Below are positions 50,949 to 62,711 of a DNA stretch of 64,000 bases, in pieces (the stretch's first letter is position 1; each line of letters begins with the position of its first letter). The DNA comes from Lunularia cruciata (lineage: Eukaryota > Streptophyta > Marchantiopsida > Lunulariales > Lunulariaceae). The position numbers and the translations under genes are program-made. The stretch spans positions 16,246,501 through 16,310,500 of the forward strand of contig OX419761.1 in NCBI GenBank assembly GCA_948567375.1, read 5' to 3'. Under the pieces are notes generated by a model, which saw only the letters and a list, made by a program, of their open reading frames with translations, was not told where the DNA came from and did not search any database.

Positions 50949-51046
50949 AATGCTAACCTCTGAAAGGAAGAAAAGGCGACCGCGTAGGGTAACAAGAAGG
51001 ATGGGAAGAGAAGGGAAGGGAAGATGGGAATGCTAACCTCTGAAAG
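50949..51046 (-). mobile_element. Short retroposon-like repeat, copy 6, with perfect 18-bp target duplication
   Basis: aatgctaacctctgaaag is exact at 50949-50966 and 51029-51046. The 62-bp insert between them contains aaaaggcgaccgcgtag and aacaagaaggatgggaag, followed by a purine-rich end. Its clean flanks make it the clearest proof that the core is an inserted element. Confidence 0.82.
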
Positions 51047-52400
51047 CTAGATTATAGGATGTGTCGTTCCCCCATGTGCAAGGCCGAGAACATGAGAAGC
51101 TGACACTTTCAAGAAGCAGAATACGTTACTGAAACGCGTCCAAAACCGACCAAAAAAAGGTAGAAACTTTTTTAAAGAGTAGTTAGACTTTGACTCGTGA
51201 GAAGTAAGATGCTCTTTGCAAGCGTTGAAAAGTCAATCGCTGCTTCCGAAAGGCCCCCACCATTCAACAACTTGGGATTGTTGATGTGATGGTGGGACAT
51301 GGTAATCGAAACATTCTTCGACTACTTTAGAGTTGATTAGTGCCAGCTTTTATGTGCGATTAGTGTTTGTAGGTTGGACTTTTTGGAAGTCCACTCCTTG
51401 ATGACAAGATCATGGCATTGCTTGTCTTCTTCTCAGATAACTTGCACATCAGCATATTCCTCATTTGTAATCAAATCTTGAAACCTATATCAGTTATTGC
51501 CAGGAGTTCGCAACTTCAGTTTTATAAATTTTTACTCCTGTCCTAATGTGAATCGAACAGTAGAACTTTACATTACAACAAACACCACGAGAAGGTAATG
51601 TCCCGTTGTCCTTACTGAAGAGGTAATAACAACTAATTCCACTTTGGAAGTATTTGTTTACGTTGTACTTTACATACGAGACGAAGTAAACATGATTGAA
51701 ACGTGTTCATTGGAGAAACCGCAGGGAACTGTGGTGAAGAAACTTCGCGAGCTGAACAGACGACTATAGAGGCTCTCAAGAATGAACTCCACAGGAATTG
51801 CATATTCTCGTAAGTATCTTTAACCCAACATGAACATTTATGAATTCTATGATATAATTTAAGGTTTTAAATAGATCATTAAGGGGATCGATTGGATCAT
51901 TTTTCCAATAGTAAGTTTTATGGACCACCCGTAACCCGTAAACTTTTACAGGTGACGTTTTTTATCACCCGTAAAATTCCATGAGGCTACGGGAATTTTG
52001 CCGGTAAAACTGATGAATTCTCCTGTCGCATATCGGTAACACGTTACAGTGTCTCCCGTAGACTTCACGTAAAACTAATTTTGCGGAATCTGAAAAGGGG
52101 TGTCTTGAAACTCCCTTATGTGTCTGGGTTCAGTATTTGCATATTTCCTTCTTTCTTCGACGGAGTCAAAGCTGAACGTATACGTAATCAAGAAAAACTG
52201 AAGGTAGATTGAGAAACATTTGCCTTCCTGGAATGTGGATTCCATAGCTGCCTCTCAGTTTAGTAATTTTATGTGTTGTCAAATAGGACCACTTTGACAT
52301 GATTTAGTGACCTGACGATCATGACAAAATTCAAGAACATACTACATTGCGTCCGGTGAGGTGATGAACAACTTAAACCGCACTGGCTTCAATCAAACAC
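51047..52400. other. Intergenic, nothing recognised
   Basis: No gene or structured repeat was supported. Confidence 0.4.
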
Positions 52401-52550
52401 CATATTCCATGACACGGAAGGACTTTTCACGATACAAGAATTTGATTGGGTGGGAGGAGAACAGTATTCAAACTTCAGAATGTTCAAGGAGACCTTTGAT
52501 ATGCTCAAACGGCTGGCTCTCGATTTTGTATGGGCAATCTGATCTAGTAA
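52395..52550 (+). pseudogene. Possible PIF/Harbinger transposase remnant
   Basis: One frame reads EGLFTIQEFDWVGGEQYSNF followed directly by RMFKETFDMLKRLALDF. The 'NFRM...TF..L...L' pattern is typical of the N-terminal part of Harbinger-type (HARBI1-like) transposases. No catalytic DDE region or terminal inverted repeats were found, so this is a weak call on a short fragment. Confidence 0.3.
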
Positions 52551-52599
52551 ATGTAATATGTTGACCTTCGTGTGTGTGACTTTCTTAATAAACCTCTTT

Positions 52600-55500
52600 T
52601 GTTCTTTCAAGTTTAGCACTTTTCACGTTTAAAAAGTTACTAAACAATTCGATGTAGTGGCGAAATTGAATTTATCATCTCACCAAGTACATACATGTGT
52701 TTTCTAGATAGATTTGATGAAGTCGGATTCTAAGATTTAGCACATGTACATCAAAGTCTTGACTCATAACTTTAGACTTGCATTAGATTATGCAAATTTA
52801 CTGCAATTTGAAGCAATACTTGTAACGCGCTTCTTTGATAACTGTACTTATACTCCTTTTCGAGTACTAAAATTCCATCCCATATCAGAATTTCTGAATT
52901 GGAATGAGAAAGCCTAAAGAAAAGCCATCTTCGTGAATTTCTAAATGAGGAGATTCCGAAATTCGAAATCAAAGTACGTGAATTCCGAGAATCAACTGCC
53001 ATCAACTCTTCTCAATAAAATCCATTGTTAGATGCTGAGGATAGAAACATTATCCAAGAGATACTCAACATGGGAATATATCGTGGTAATCTTTACAACT
53101 ATAGATTTTGAAGAGTAATCACCGCTCCGCATGAACTAAGTGTATTGTAATATGTCATTCCAAAAGGAGTAAACCGAAGCATTCAATTCTACATAGTGAT
53201 TTAATATTATATGTCTTATTGTAGATCTAGATATTTTTTTTAATCTTTCTTGATTTATAGCAAAGTAAATCATTAGTGTCATAGTTGGTAAATATCTCAT
53301 GTATTGTGTGGTGGAACTGATTAAAGATGATTCTCAATGCTTTATCTTTGTAGCAAAGTGCAAATGATATAGATATAGGAAATCATAACAATACATTAGA
53401 TTTTGAACTTACATAGATAACTTTTTAGTATTTTCTTGAATTTTCTTACTTTCTTTAAATTCACATTAATCTGTTCAGAATTATTGATATAACCAATACT
53501 AGGAACAAAATATCCATAACTTTAAGATGTTCATAACTAAAATCAAATCAATACTATGAAATAAGTATGGATAACTATATTGAATAAGGAGAAGAATTAA
53601 TTAAAAAACTCAATTTATATAGCCCAAAAAATAACATATTTATCCACTCCAAGGAGGTACATCTTCAAACATTGTACATACAGATAAGGTTATACCTTAT
53701 TTTTTAATTCTTCCAAAAACTTTAGAAAAAGTTAAAGTCTTAAATTGAACAAATTTAGAAAAAAAAATTAAAATAATGGACTCATTAGATATTTATAAAT
53801 CAAATAAAAATATTTTTTATATTTGTATGTGTATTAAAAATATTTTATAAATTACTGATAAATTAATAATAGTCTGGTTTGAATAATGAACCTCATAAAA
53901 TTCTAGACACCTCATTCCTAATATTAATTTTCATATCTATAATTATCACGATATTCAATCATAATTTATAGGATCATAAAAATCAATTTACATGAGATAT
54001 ATACCAATCATTACACATGACTTAGTTTGCTTTTGGTAACATTGATAAAATTAATATTATTACTTCTTAGCCTTTGTGTTTTCTACATGGTCGTCCTCTC
54101 TTTGTTCTTATTAAATGTATCATATGAATATATAGAGAATTATTAAAATATATATAATTTTTAATTCATATTTAATTTTTAATAATTCTTAAGTCAATAA
54201 GAACTTGGTTCAATTTTAATCTCAAGTCTTTATTTTATTCTTCTAAAATCTTTGGAGGAATTCAAAAAACAAGATGTTTAATTTGATACGATATTATTGG
54301 GCCTAGCCCCATTTTACTCTTTTGTCTCTCCCATGTACTGCTTGATTCGATCTTCCAATCCTTCATGTTTGCTATGCGGATGCCTTTTCTCTCAATTTGA
54401 TAAGAGATGTTTGCTATCAAGATGTTGAGTGACTTATATTTCCTAAAAATTACACTTAAAATGGTAAATAAAAAGTATTTAATTTTACCAATCATTATGA
54501 TATTAATATGATTATTTAATATGTGAAGAATAGTTTACAAATTTTACATTTTTTGGTAAAATACACACATAGGTTCCATGACGATATAAAAGCATTTTGA
54601 TATGATGTTATTTGAGTATATAGTGATTTTAAGTCAATTTGATCTACTATCCTTTATTGAATATATTATTTATAACTTCATACTGAATATTAATCATGCA
54701 TTTTTCATCAAATCTTGTATGTTATTGATATTGCTTTGAGACAAAAAACTAAATTAAAGAAATGTGGATATATTAAAATAATCATACCATACATACCAAT
54801 AAATCACACGGATGAACCAAAACAAAATCAACACCAAGAACCATTCTATTTTATTGTATACTCTTATAGAATATTTAATTTATGAAATTTTCTAGCATGC
54901 AATATTTTGAAGGAGAAAAAACTAGGATTATTTTATTTTATTGCTTGGTTGCAAATTCTACTGTCTGGGAACAAATTGTGAATGTTAGAATTATTAAAAG
55001 AAAATATTAAGCTAGGATGCAAATTATACTCATTGAAGATCCAATAAATTTCATGACGTTTGCAGAATTTTGCTTTGAAAGTTTTCCACATTTAGTTTTC
55101 AGACTCAAAAACTAAATTAGCACCCAAGAACTATTAAGTTTATCATAAATTCTTTCTAGATCTTGACATGTGGAAAACTGTAAACATGCAATATTTGGAA
55201 GAGAGTAGAATCATGACTACTATATTTTATTGCCTTGTTGTAAAACCCACTATTTGGAAACTTCTAGTCAATTGTCAGATTATTAGTGGAAAATATTAGA
55301 CGAGGATGCAAAGAACACCGGATAGAAGTAGTCATATCTCATGATCTGTTGTAAAGGTTTACTTTACAAATTATACACAATTTGTCCTTCTCAGTTTACT
55401 CCTCGAATGGGGAAATTTCCACATAGAGTTGAAAATAGCTAATCATGACCACATGTTAAAGCATATGCTCTATAGGTCATTCTTATTCAAAATCATTAAT

Positions 55501-57087
55501 ATTATACATGAATACATCTCTATCAATATAATCTACATTCTATTAAAAAAATTTCCCCAATAGTCACTTTCTATATTTGAAGTAACTTTATAAAAGATCC
55601 AACCTTGATACAATAAAAGAAGTATATAAAAGAAGAAATAGAAAGAACTAGATAAAAAGAAAAAATTTAATGCCAAAGATGGACCAATGCTTTCTTGTTT
55701 CACTTAAGATAGCCTATTTCTTAAAAATGCAATAATTTACTAATTTACTAAATTTATGAAGGTGAATAAACATCTTACCACACAAGTAAGGAGGAAAGTT
55801 CTTGAGTATTATTACTAGACTATTTCATGCTTTAAAAGGGTTCTTAGGTACCTTCTTAAGTTCCTCTACAAATTTCCTTAGGTGATTTTTGTTGTATCTT
55901 CTAGAAGTTACTAATATCTTACTTGTAGAATATACACTAACTTTGTATGATGCTTTACTTTATCAATACACACAATCTGCTACTTAATAGTAAATTCATT
56001 TTTAATTTGTGGGTGGAGTATTTGAGTATAATGAAGATGATGAAGTGGTTCACATGGAGTATAGTAGACAATCCTTCCAAAATCTCTTTAGTCTATTTGT
56101 TATCAAGAGCTACAATTAACACATGCTTAACACACAATGATCAACCTCAAACTTATCATAAGCTTGACCAATGATTAGAGATCAAGGAGGTTCAACATAG
56201 CTAGGAACAAATAATGAATAGGGAAAGATTTTAATTTTGAGATATGAAAGATTAAAGAGGAATAGGGAGAGGAAGATCAAGTTTATTTACATCAAACAAT
56301 GTGAATGTAAAAAGTGCTAAATTAGGAGCAAGTTAGAAAATTTGATTATCAAGAAAATATTATGACTAAATATCATAACTTTGTCTAAATTTTGAAGGAT
56401 AAATAATAATTTTGTGTATTATTATATTATTTATGATTATAGTAAATTATTTTCTGCTTGTTTTAAGGAGAAAAATAAGATGGGAAAAATTGGAACTACA
56501 AGGGATATTGTAAAATAAGGAGTAGATAAATATTAAAAACTGAGTGTTCTTGATCACTTATTAGGTAAAAAGTTATAAAATTTGATACCTGCTTTATGGA
56601 GGTACTATGTCTAAACTTGATAGTTGGAAGAGTAGTACCAATAAATAATATAATGAATGTTCACAAAGTATTAATGGATATCTTCTTAAGTACAATTAGC
56701 ACTCTTGGTTTGACCACTAGTTAGGGTAATGAGGTAATGGGAATGGCTAATTTGGTAAATAGAACATAGAACAATATGTGCCAATGAAGTTAATCATGAT
56801 CAAATAAGAGGAACCACAAAAGACTAAAGATAATAAACATAATATCAAAATAAAGCTTTGCATCATTATGTCTATTATAAAAGTTAAGTGAATTTATGTA
56901 CTTATTATAGATAAATATAACAAATAAAATATAGTCTTGAGTATTTATTGAAAAAGGTATAATGAGAAAAGGTCCAATGGTATAATGAGAAAAGGTCCAA
57001 TGTTCATAATATGATGGAGATAAGCACTTTGTGGTGAAGATCTATAAGGCTGTAATCTAACATTCTGTTCTTCCTTTCCACATTTCA
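52600..57087. other. AT-rich gene-free DNA
   Basis: Base composition shifts clearly toward A/T from about 53 kb onward, with long A and T runs and no open frame of interest. This probably represents old, decayed repeats. A short tandem duplication (tataatgagaaaaggtccaatg, period about 23) lies near 56957-57001. No gene is called. Confidence 0.5.
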
Positions 57088-57511
57088 TGTAAAAGACCAA
57101 AACCAAGGAGAGAAATAGGAGAATGGAAACTCACATTGGGACACTTGAATGTGAGAAAACTCCAAATGCCTAGCATGGCTTTGGCTTTGGTATTTATAGG
57201 TAGCATACAAGGCCCTTGAGAAGCTTCTCAAGAAGCTTCCTTGAGCCGCTTTCTTAGAGTGCAAGCCAACTTAACTAGGAAGCTTCTCAAGAAGCTTCCT
57301 TCTAGAAGCCACCTACTTAGGTTGCAAGCTAAGCTGGTTAGAAGCTTTTGGAAGCTTCCTTCTAGAAGTAACTTGCTTGGAGCGCAAGTTAACTAGTTGG
57401 GAAGCTTCCAAAGAAGCTTCCTAGATGCTTTTGGAATATTCTAGGCTAATTTGGCTTATTCTCTACTTCATTAGCCTTACTAACTGCGTTGCTAAACTCC
57501 ATACTATTACA
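57088..57511 (-). repeat. 3' LTR of the chromovirus
   Basis: On the minus strand it starts TGTAATAG and ends TTTTACA. It contains four imperfect repeats of about 60 bp rich in GAAGCTTC and TTCTAGAA, and the TATA-like TATAAATA at 57191-57198 (minus strand). Confidence 0.95.
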
Positions 57512-57525
57512 TATTCCCCCACCGC
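57512..57525 (-). other. Polypurine tract of the chromovirus
   Basis: Read on the minus strand: gcggtgggggaata, directly before the 3' LTR, where plus-strand DNA synthesis is primed. Confidence 0.8.
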
Positions 57526-57579
57526 TTGTTGGTGATGTCCTCGTCGCCATTGAAGCTTCAAACTCTTGGATGGTTTTCT

Positions 57580-57720
57580 GTGCATTCTAGAGGTGAGAAA
57601 GAGGTTCCCACGTGGCATCATGAAGGGGATACCCTTTCCAAAGGACCTTGTCCTCCGTATGTTGATGGTGTCCTTGTTGGATGTGGCAACGTGCAAGGAT
57701 AAAATCAACTTAGTACTCCT
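57580..57720 (-). pseudogene. Chromodomain of the integrase C-terminus
   Basis: The minus-strand frame contains VLWKGYPLHDATWEPLSHL, the typical 'KWKGYP...TWEP' core of chromodomains, preceded by VDFILARCHIQQG. In chromoviruses this domain steers integration to marked chromatin. Stops break the frame upstream. Confidence 0.8.
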
Positions 57721-57763
57721 CATCATCATTGATAGAGATAGGAGGAGGAGTAGGAGGTTGGAG

Positions 57764-58976
57764 TCAAGAGGAGAAAGAAGAGGGGTTAGGAACAAAGGGT
57801 TTCAACTTGGAAACATGAAAGATAGGGTGGATTTGCATATGAGACGGCAAGGCAAGTCCATAAGCAACAAGAGAGACAATTTGGGTGACGTCAAAAGGTC
57901 CTATCCAATTAGGTGCAAGTTTATGAACTTGGGTATCAAGTGAGAGGGGTAAATTATTAGAGGATAACATAACTTTATCACCGAATTCAAAGGTGAGATC
58001 ATGACGATGGTGGTCCGCATGTTGTCTTTTGACAATTCTGAGCAACAAGGAGGTGAGATTTGGCTTGTTGGAGAGATTCGGATATGGTGGTCAAGAAGGT
58101 TGAAGTATGAGGAACTTGAGATGGAGGAGGAGCAAGAAGAGAATCTAGGATAAGCAGAATTCTAGAATTCTACAATTCTAGAATTTGGCCAAAATTAAGA
58201 AAGAAAGGAGAGAATCCGATGCTTGCATGTATAGAATTGTTGTATGCAAACTCCGCAACTGCAAGACATTCATTCCAATTGGTATGGTGAATTTTGATGA
58301 AGGCACAAAGCATATCTTCCAAGGTACGATTTGCATGTTTAGTTTGTCCATCAATTTGAGGATGATAGGCTATGGACAAAGCAAGCTTGGTGCCAAGTAT
58401 TTAGAAGAGTGCTTGCCAAAACTTTCCAGTGAAGCAAGGATCACGGTTGGAGATGAGTACACGTGGCATCCCATGATGTTTGAATACATTATTGAAGTAG
58501 AGTTGCGCCAAGGTTGGAGCATCCACAGTATCAACCATTGGTGCCAAATGGATTTGCTTACTAAGCTTATCCACAAACACCACAATTTTTGTATGACCTT
58601 GTTGTGTCTTGGGCAAGGAGGTAATGAGATCTAAACTCACATGTTCCCAATGAGTAGTTGGAATAGGAAGTGGTTGAAAGAGTTCCCTTGGCTTCTAGTT
58701 ACTGGCCTTGTTGCGTTGACAACTCTCACATGATTGGACAAACTCCCAAACATCTTGCATCATGTTGGGCCACCACCATCAGTGTTGGAGGGTACCCAAG
58801 GTCTTATCCATCTCCATGTGACCAACTATTGGTAAATCATGGGCTTCTTGAAGGCACACAAGTTGGAGATCATCTTTGGCTGGAACATAGATCCGATCTG
58901 CATGGAATAGAAGGCCTTCCTTGAAGAAGAAGATGTTGTACTCCTTGTCGCCTGTTGTTAGATGACCATGTACCAT
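57764..58976 (-). pseudogene. Integrase (disrupted)
   Basis: The HHCC zinc-binding part is seen in EAHDLPIVGH and CESCQRNKAS. The core follows as SLDLITSLP, then SNRDPCFTGKFWQALF, then AYHPQIDGQTKHANRTLE. The third acidic residue of the DDE triad, Glu in 'GQTE', is Lys here. The C-terminal part (FEFGDKVMLSSNNLPL, LAPNWIGPF, HPIFHVSKLKPF) has the usual GPY/F-type module. Frameshifts and stops separate the pieces. Confidence 0.88.
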
Positions 58977-58999
58977 TTGGAAGAAGGGATCTTGTTGTA

Positions 59000-60373
59000 G
59001 AGCTAATCAAAACTTATTATGGACCTTGGGGTCAATTGACACTATCATAATTGCCGCCGTGATGAGAGGAAGAGACTTCAAATCAGGTCATCCTGATAGA
59101 GCATCAAGGATGGCATGGAACCGACCTGGTTTGTACTCAAGTTTGATGTCAAACAATTGGAGTTAGCTCTTCCCATTGATGATGTCGACTCTTCATGTGT
59201 TCCAAGTGTAAGGTCTGCAACAATGGCTTGTGATCAGTTTGCATGACTACTTGTTTCTCCAAGAGGTAATGCCTCTATACTTAGGTGGCATATACCATTG
59301 CAAGTTGTTCTTGATCTCAAGCAGGCTAATTTCTTTCAACTGTATTGAGTCGACAAGACACAAAGGCAATGGGATGTAGTCCATTTGGGAATTCTTGTTG
59401 CAACACAACTCCAATTGCAAAGTTAGAAGCATCAAAATCGACCACACAAGGTAGTTGAGGATCATATGGTTGAAGAATGGGTCTTGAAGACACCACATGC
59501 TTTAACTTCTAGAATGCTTCTTCATGCTTGGTGGTCCATTGGAAACTTGAGTTCTTTCCCAAGAGGTAAGTCAATGGTGCAACCACATGAGCATAATAGT
59601 GGATGAACCATTGGTAAAAACTGGCCAATCTATTGAATGCCCGTACTTCTATAGGGTCCTTTGGGGTAGGCCAATCAATAATAGCCTTGATCTTCTCTTC
59701 TTCCATCTTGATCCCCTTTGATGAGATCTTATGACCCAAGAAGGTAACCTCCTTCTGCCAAAAGGCACACTTTGACTTCTTGTAGTAAAATTTCCATTGT
59801 CGTAGTCATCTTAGGACTTCTCGCACATGATTCATATGTTCTACCTATGTCTTGATATAGATTAAGTTATTATCCAAGAACACCACTACAGACTGATCCA
59901 ATAGTCCCTCCAACATCCAATGCATTTGATCCATAAAGACTACTGGACCATTAGTGAGTCCAAAAGGTAGAACTCTCCACTTGAAATGCTTGTACCTTGT
60001 GTGAGAGGCAGTCTTTTGCACATCCTCTCTCTCGATAGGAATTTTGCCAATAGCTACTACGAAGATGTAGTTTGGAAAAGTAGCGTGCTCCACTTAGTTG
60101 ATCAAGCAAGTCATTGATCCAAGGCAAGGGATATGTATTCTTCACAGTTTGCTTATTGAGCCCACAGTAATCAATACAAAAACAAAGTCCTCCATCCTTC
60201 TTTGGAACAAATAGTACCGGTGCTCCCCAAGGAGAGGTACTATGTTGTATGAAATCATTCTCCAACAATTCTATAAGTGTTGTTTGCAACTCCTCTAACT
60301 CCTTTGGTGAGAACCGATAGATCAGTCTACTCATTGGAGTACTCCTTGGCAACAACTCAATCTTGAAAGGCAT
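59000..60373 (-). pseudogene. Reverse transcriptase and RNase H (disrupted)
   Basis: RT begins at [17 protein letters not shown] and continues through [20 protein letters not shown]. The first catalytic Asp ('KIDLRSGY' in the family) is His in [10 protein letters not shown]. The YVDD-type box reads VVFLDNNLIY, with the second Asp changed to Asn. Connection (GHKISSKGIKMEEEKIKAI) and RNase H (VVDFDASNFAIGVVL, QTDHKPL) follow. At least two frameshifts and several stops are present. Confidence 0.88.
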
Positions 60374-60720
60374 ACCTCAATTGGAGGGTAATCTCTTTGG
60401 CAGATCATCTGGAAACACATATGCAAACTCTTGAACTATCCAATCAATCGTTGCTTGATGAGGCTCTTGGCCCTCCTCCAATTGTTCTTGTGCAATCGGC
60501 TTGATCCACACCGTAAATACAGATTTATCTTCCTCCAAAGCTTGCTCTATGGTTGCTTTACTAACCAACTTCCCTTCAAGGGACTCATCTCTCTTCCAAG
60601 CTTGCTCTATGATTGTCTTCGTGGCAAACTTCCCATCTTGGGACTGACTATTCTTAGTGTCTTACTCAAAGGTGCTAGACAACTTAATCAGAAATTCCTA
60701 CCTTGGTTTTGTACTTGAAT

Positions 60721-61080
60721 TTAGCATCGGGTCCAATCAAATTGAACCTTATGATGTTCAAGCCAAGGTAGACCTAGAATGATATCATAGTGTAGAAGTG
60801 TCACTACAAACCTCATACACTCCAAATACTTCTTCCTAATCTTGAAGGTAACAGGATGCAAGGTGCAAAATGTAGAACCCTTTCTACCATCGGCCATCAT
60901 CAAACTACTTCCAAACATTGGCTTGATAAGAATACCCAATTCCTTTGCTACTTGCATAGACATGTAATTCTTTGAACTTCCAAAATCAACCAAAATCCTA
61001 CAACCCCGATTAGATATCATACCTTGCAAGTGAAGCAAACTTGCATAGGTCAAGCCTTCAATCCCATTGGAACTAATCAA
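60721..61080 (-). pseudogene. Retropepsin-like protease (pol N-terminus)
   Basis: The open frame contains RILVDFGSSKNYMS, the active-site region, where the usual D-S/T-G reads D-F-G. It ends with DIILGLPWLEHH, the ILG motif of retrotransposon proteases. Though open, the altered active site suggests loss of activity. Confidence 0.8.
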
Positions 61081-61099
61081 GCTTCATGTAGGTGGCTCA

Positions 61100-62260
61100 A
61101 AATCTCCTACTGGGATTCTTTGTTTCCTTGATCATTTGGTTCCACAAACTCCATCTGGGCAACTTGTCAAGGTCACCCATTCATAAGTGGACATTCAACA
61201 ATGCGATGTCCAACTTGGTGACAATAAAAACAACCTCCATTTGTCACAATCTTTCTCTATCTACTGCATCAAGTGGTCTCCGTTGGGTAACATCAATCTC
61301 CATTGGTGCTGGTTCTTCCACCCGTGCGTATTGTACTAGTAAGCTTGGTGTAAGTTGAGGTCGAGACCAAGTTGTCACAACCAAGGAATCAAAGCGCTCA
61401 GCCAATTGCATAGCTTCTTCTACGTTTTTTGGTTCTCACATGGTCATATCCAATTTGGTTTGTGATTTCAATCCCCACACAAATCTATCCATAACTTCTC
61501 CTTCTTGTATATATAGAATTTGTATGATGATGTTCTGAAATTGTGTGATGAAGCCTGTTACAAAGCCAATCTACTTCAACTCTGCCAATTTATCTTGTGT
61601 AGCTCGGGTGGCATTTATAGTTTAAAATTGACCCAGTATTGCATCCTTGAATTCTATCCATGTCAAGATTGGTGCGACAATCTGTCGTTCAGCTTGCTCC
61701 ACTTGGAATCGCCACTAAAGTTTTGCGACACCATCCAATTGACTAGAAGCCAAGAGAATCTGTTTTTGTTCATCTTGAAAATTGGTGGCTTTGAAGTAAT
61801 GTTCGTAATCAAACACAAAATTCTCCATTGTGCCCAAAAGATTCTTTTTTTCAAACACCTTGGGTTTTAGAAATCAAATATGATCTTCTCCGTCTTGAAC
61901 TGGCGCTCTGTCTATATGTTCTTGTTGTTGTTGGTCTTGTTCATCCAACATTTGAGTAAGGTGCTCAATTTGTTACTGCATTGCAAGGATAACGCCCGGT
62001 ATTTCCGCCGTAGCTACTACTCTATCCTACAACTCCCAATTTATCTTATTGATTAACACATAGATACAGTACGTCCACCTTTCTCCATAAGTGACAACCG
62101 GAAGTATCAAAGGTTCCTCAGACACGGTGATCATATGTAGAAAATCCTACCCAAAGCATGAGGTGATGAATTGTGTGAAGCGGTACTTGGGTAATATTTG
62201 GACATGAAAATACCAATGGTTTGGCGGAAGTGGATCCGGTGGTCCAATAATTCCATCCAT
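61100..62260 (-). pseudogene. Gag (disrupted) with CCHC zinc knuckle
   Basis: In scattered frames on the minus strand: HYFKATNFQDEQKQILLASS and QLDGVAKL (capsid core), an AEEAM...LAERFDSL-like region near 61400, then PAPMEIDVTQ, and the knuckle CFYCHQVGHRIVEC (61192-61236; C-X2-C-X4-H-X4-C). Stops break the frame repeatedly. Confidence 0.8.
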
Positions 62261-62266
62261 CCCATT

Positions 62267-62281
62267 CCTGCTCTGATATCA
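62267..62281 (-). other. Primer binding site of the chromovirus
   Basis: On the minus strand it reads TGATATCAGAGCAGG, directly after the 5' LTR. This matches the common TGGTATCAGAGC site for initiator tRNA-Met with one change. Confidence 0.82.
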
Positions 62282-62282
62282 A

Positions 62283-62706
62283 TATAAAAGACCAAGACCG
62301 AGGAGAGAAATAGGAAAATGGAAACTCACATTGGGACACTTGAATGTGGGAAAACTCTAAATGCCTAGCATGACTTTGGCTTTGGTATTTATAGGTAGCA
62401 TACAAGGCCCTTGAGAAGTTTCTCAAGAAGCTTCCTTAAGCCACTTTCTTAGAGTGCAAGCCAAGTTAAGTAGATAGCTTCTCAAGAAGCTTCCTTCTAG
62501 AAGTTGCCTACTTGGCATGCAAGCTAAGCTGGTTAGAAGCTTATGGAAGCTTCCTTCTAGAAATAACTTGCTTGGTACGCAAGTTAACTAGTCAGGAAGC
62601 TTCCTAAGAAGCTTTCTAGATGCTTTTGGAATGTTCTAGGCTAATTTGGCTCATTCTCTACTTTGTTAGCCTTACTAACTACGTCGCTAAACTCCATACT
62701 ATTACA
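62283..62706 (-). repeat. 5' LTR of the chromovirus
   Basis: It is the same length as the 3' LTR. The terminal TG/CA is changed to TA at 62283-62284 (plus-strand reading). U3 holds the heat-shock-element-like cluster at about 62412-62635, and the TATA box lies at 62386-62393 (minus strand TATAAATA). Confidence 0.95.
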
Positions 62707-62711
62707 TTTCA

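Larger units (their letters stand above)
57088..62706 (-). mobile_element. Complete but inactive Ty3/gypsy chromovirus
   Basis: This 5.6-kb LTR retrotransposon is oriented on the minus strand. Both LTRs are 424 bp (57088-57511 and 62283-62706), and the 5-bp target duplication TTTCA is exact (57083-57087 and 62707-62711). Order on the minus strand: 5' LTR, PBS, gag with a CCHC knuckle, protease, reverse transcriptase, RNase H, integrase, chromodomain, PPT, 3' LTR. This gene order and the chromodomain define a chromovirus. Stops and frameshifts occur in every domain, and catalytic residues are changed, so it cannot move on its own. The LTRs differ at roughly 34 of 424 positions by eye, mostly transitions. 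Confidence 0.95.

Noticed and set aside
33801-51010. CRISPR-like array of the recurring 'ggcgaccgc' motif
   Set aside because: The copies are kilobases apart, in both orientations, with target-site duplications; this is a plant genome and a dispersed repeat.
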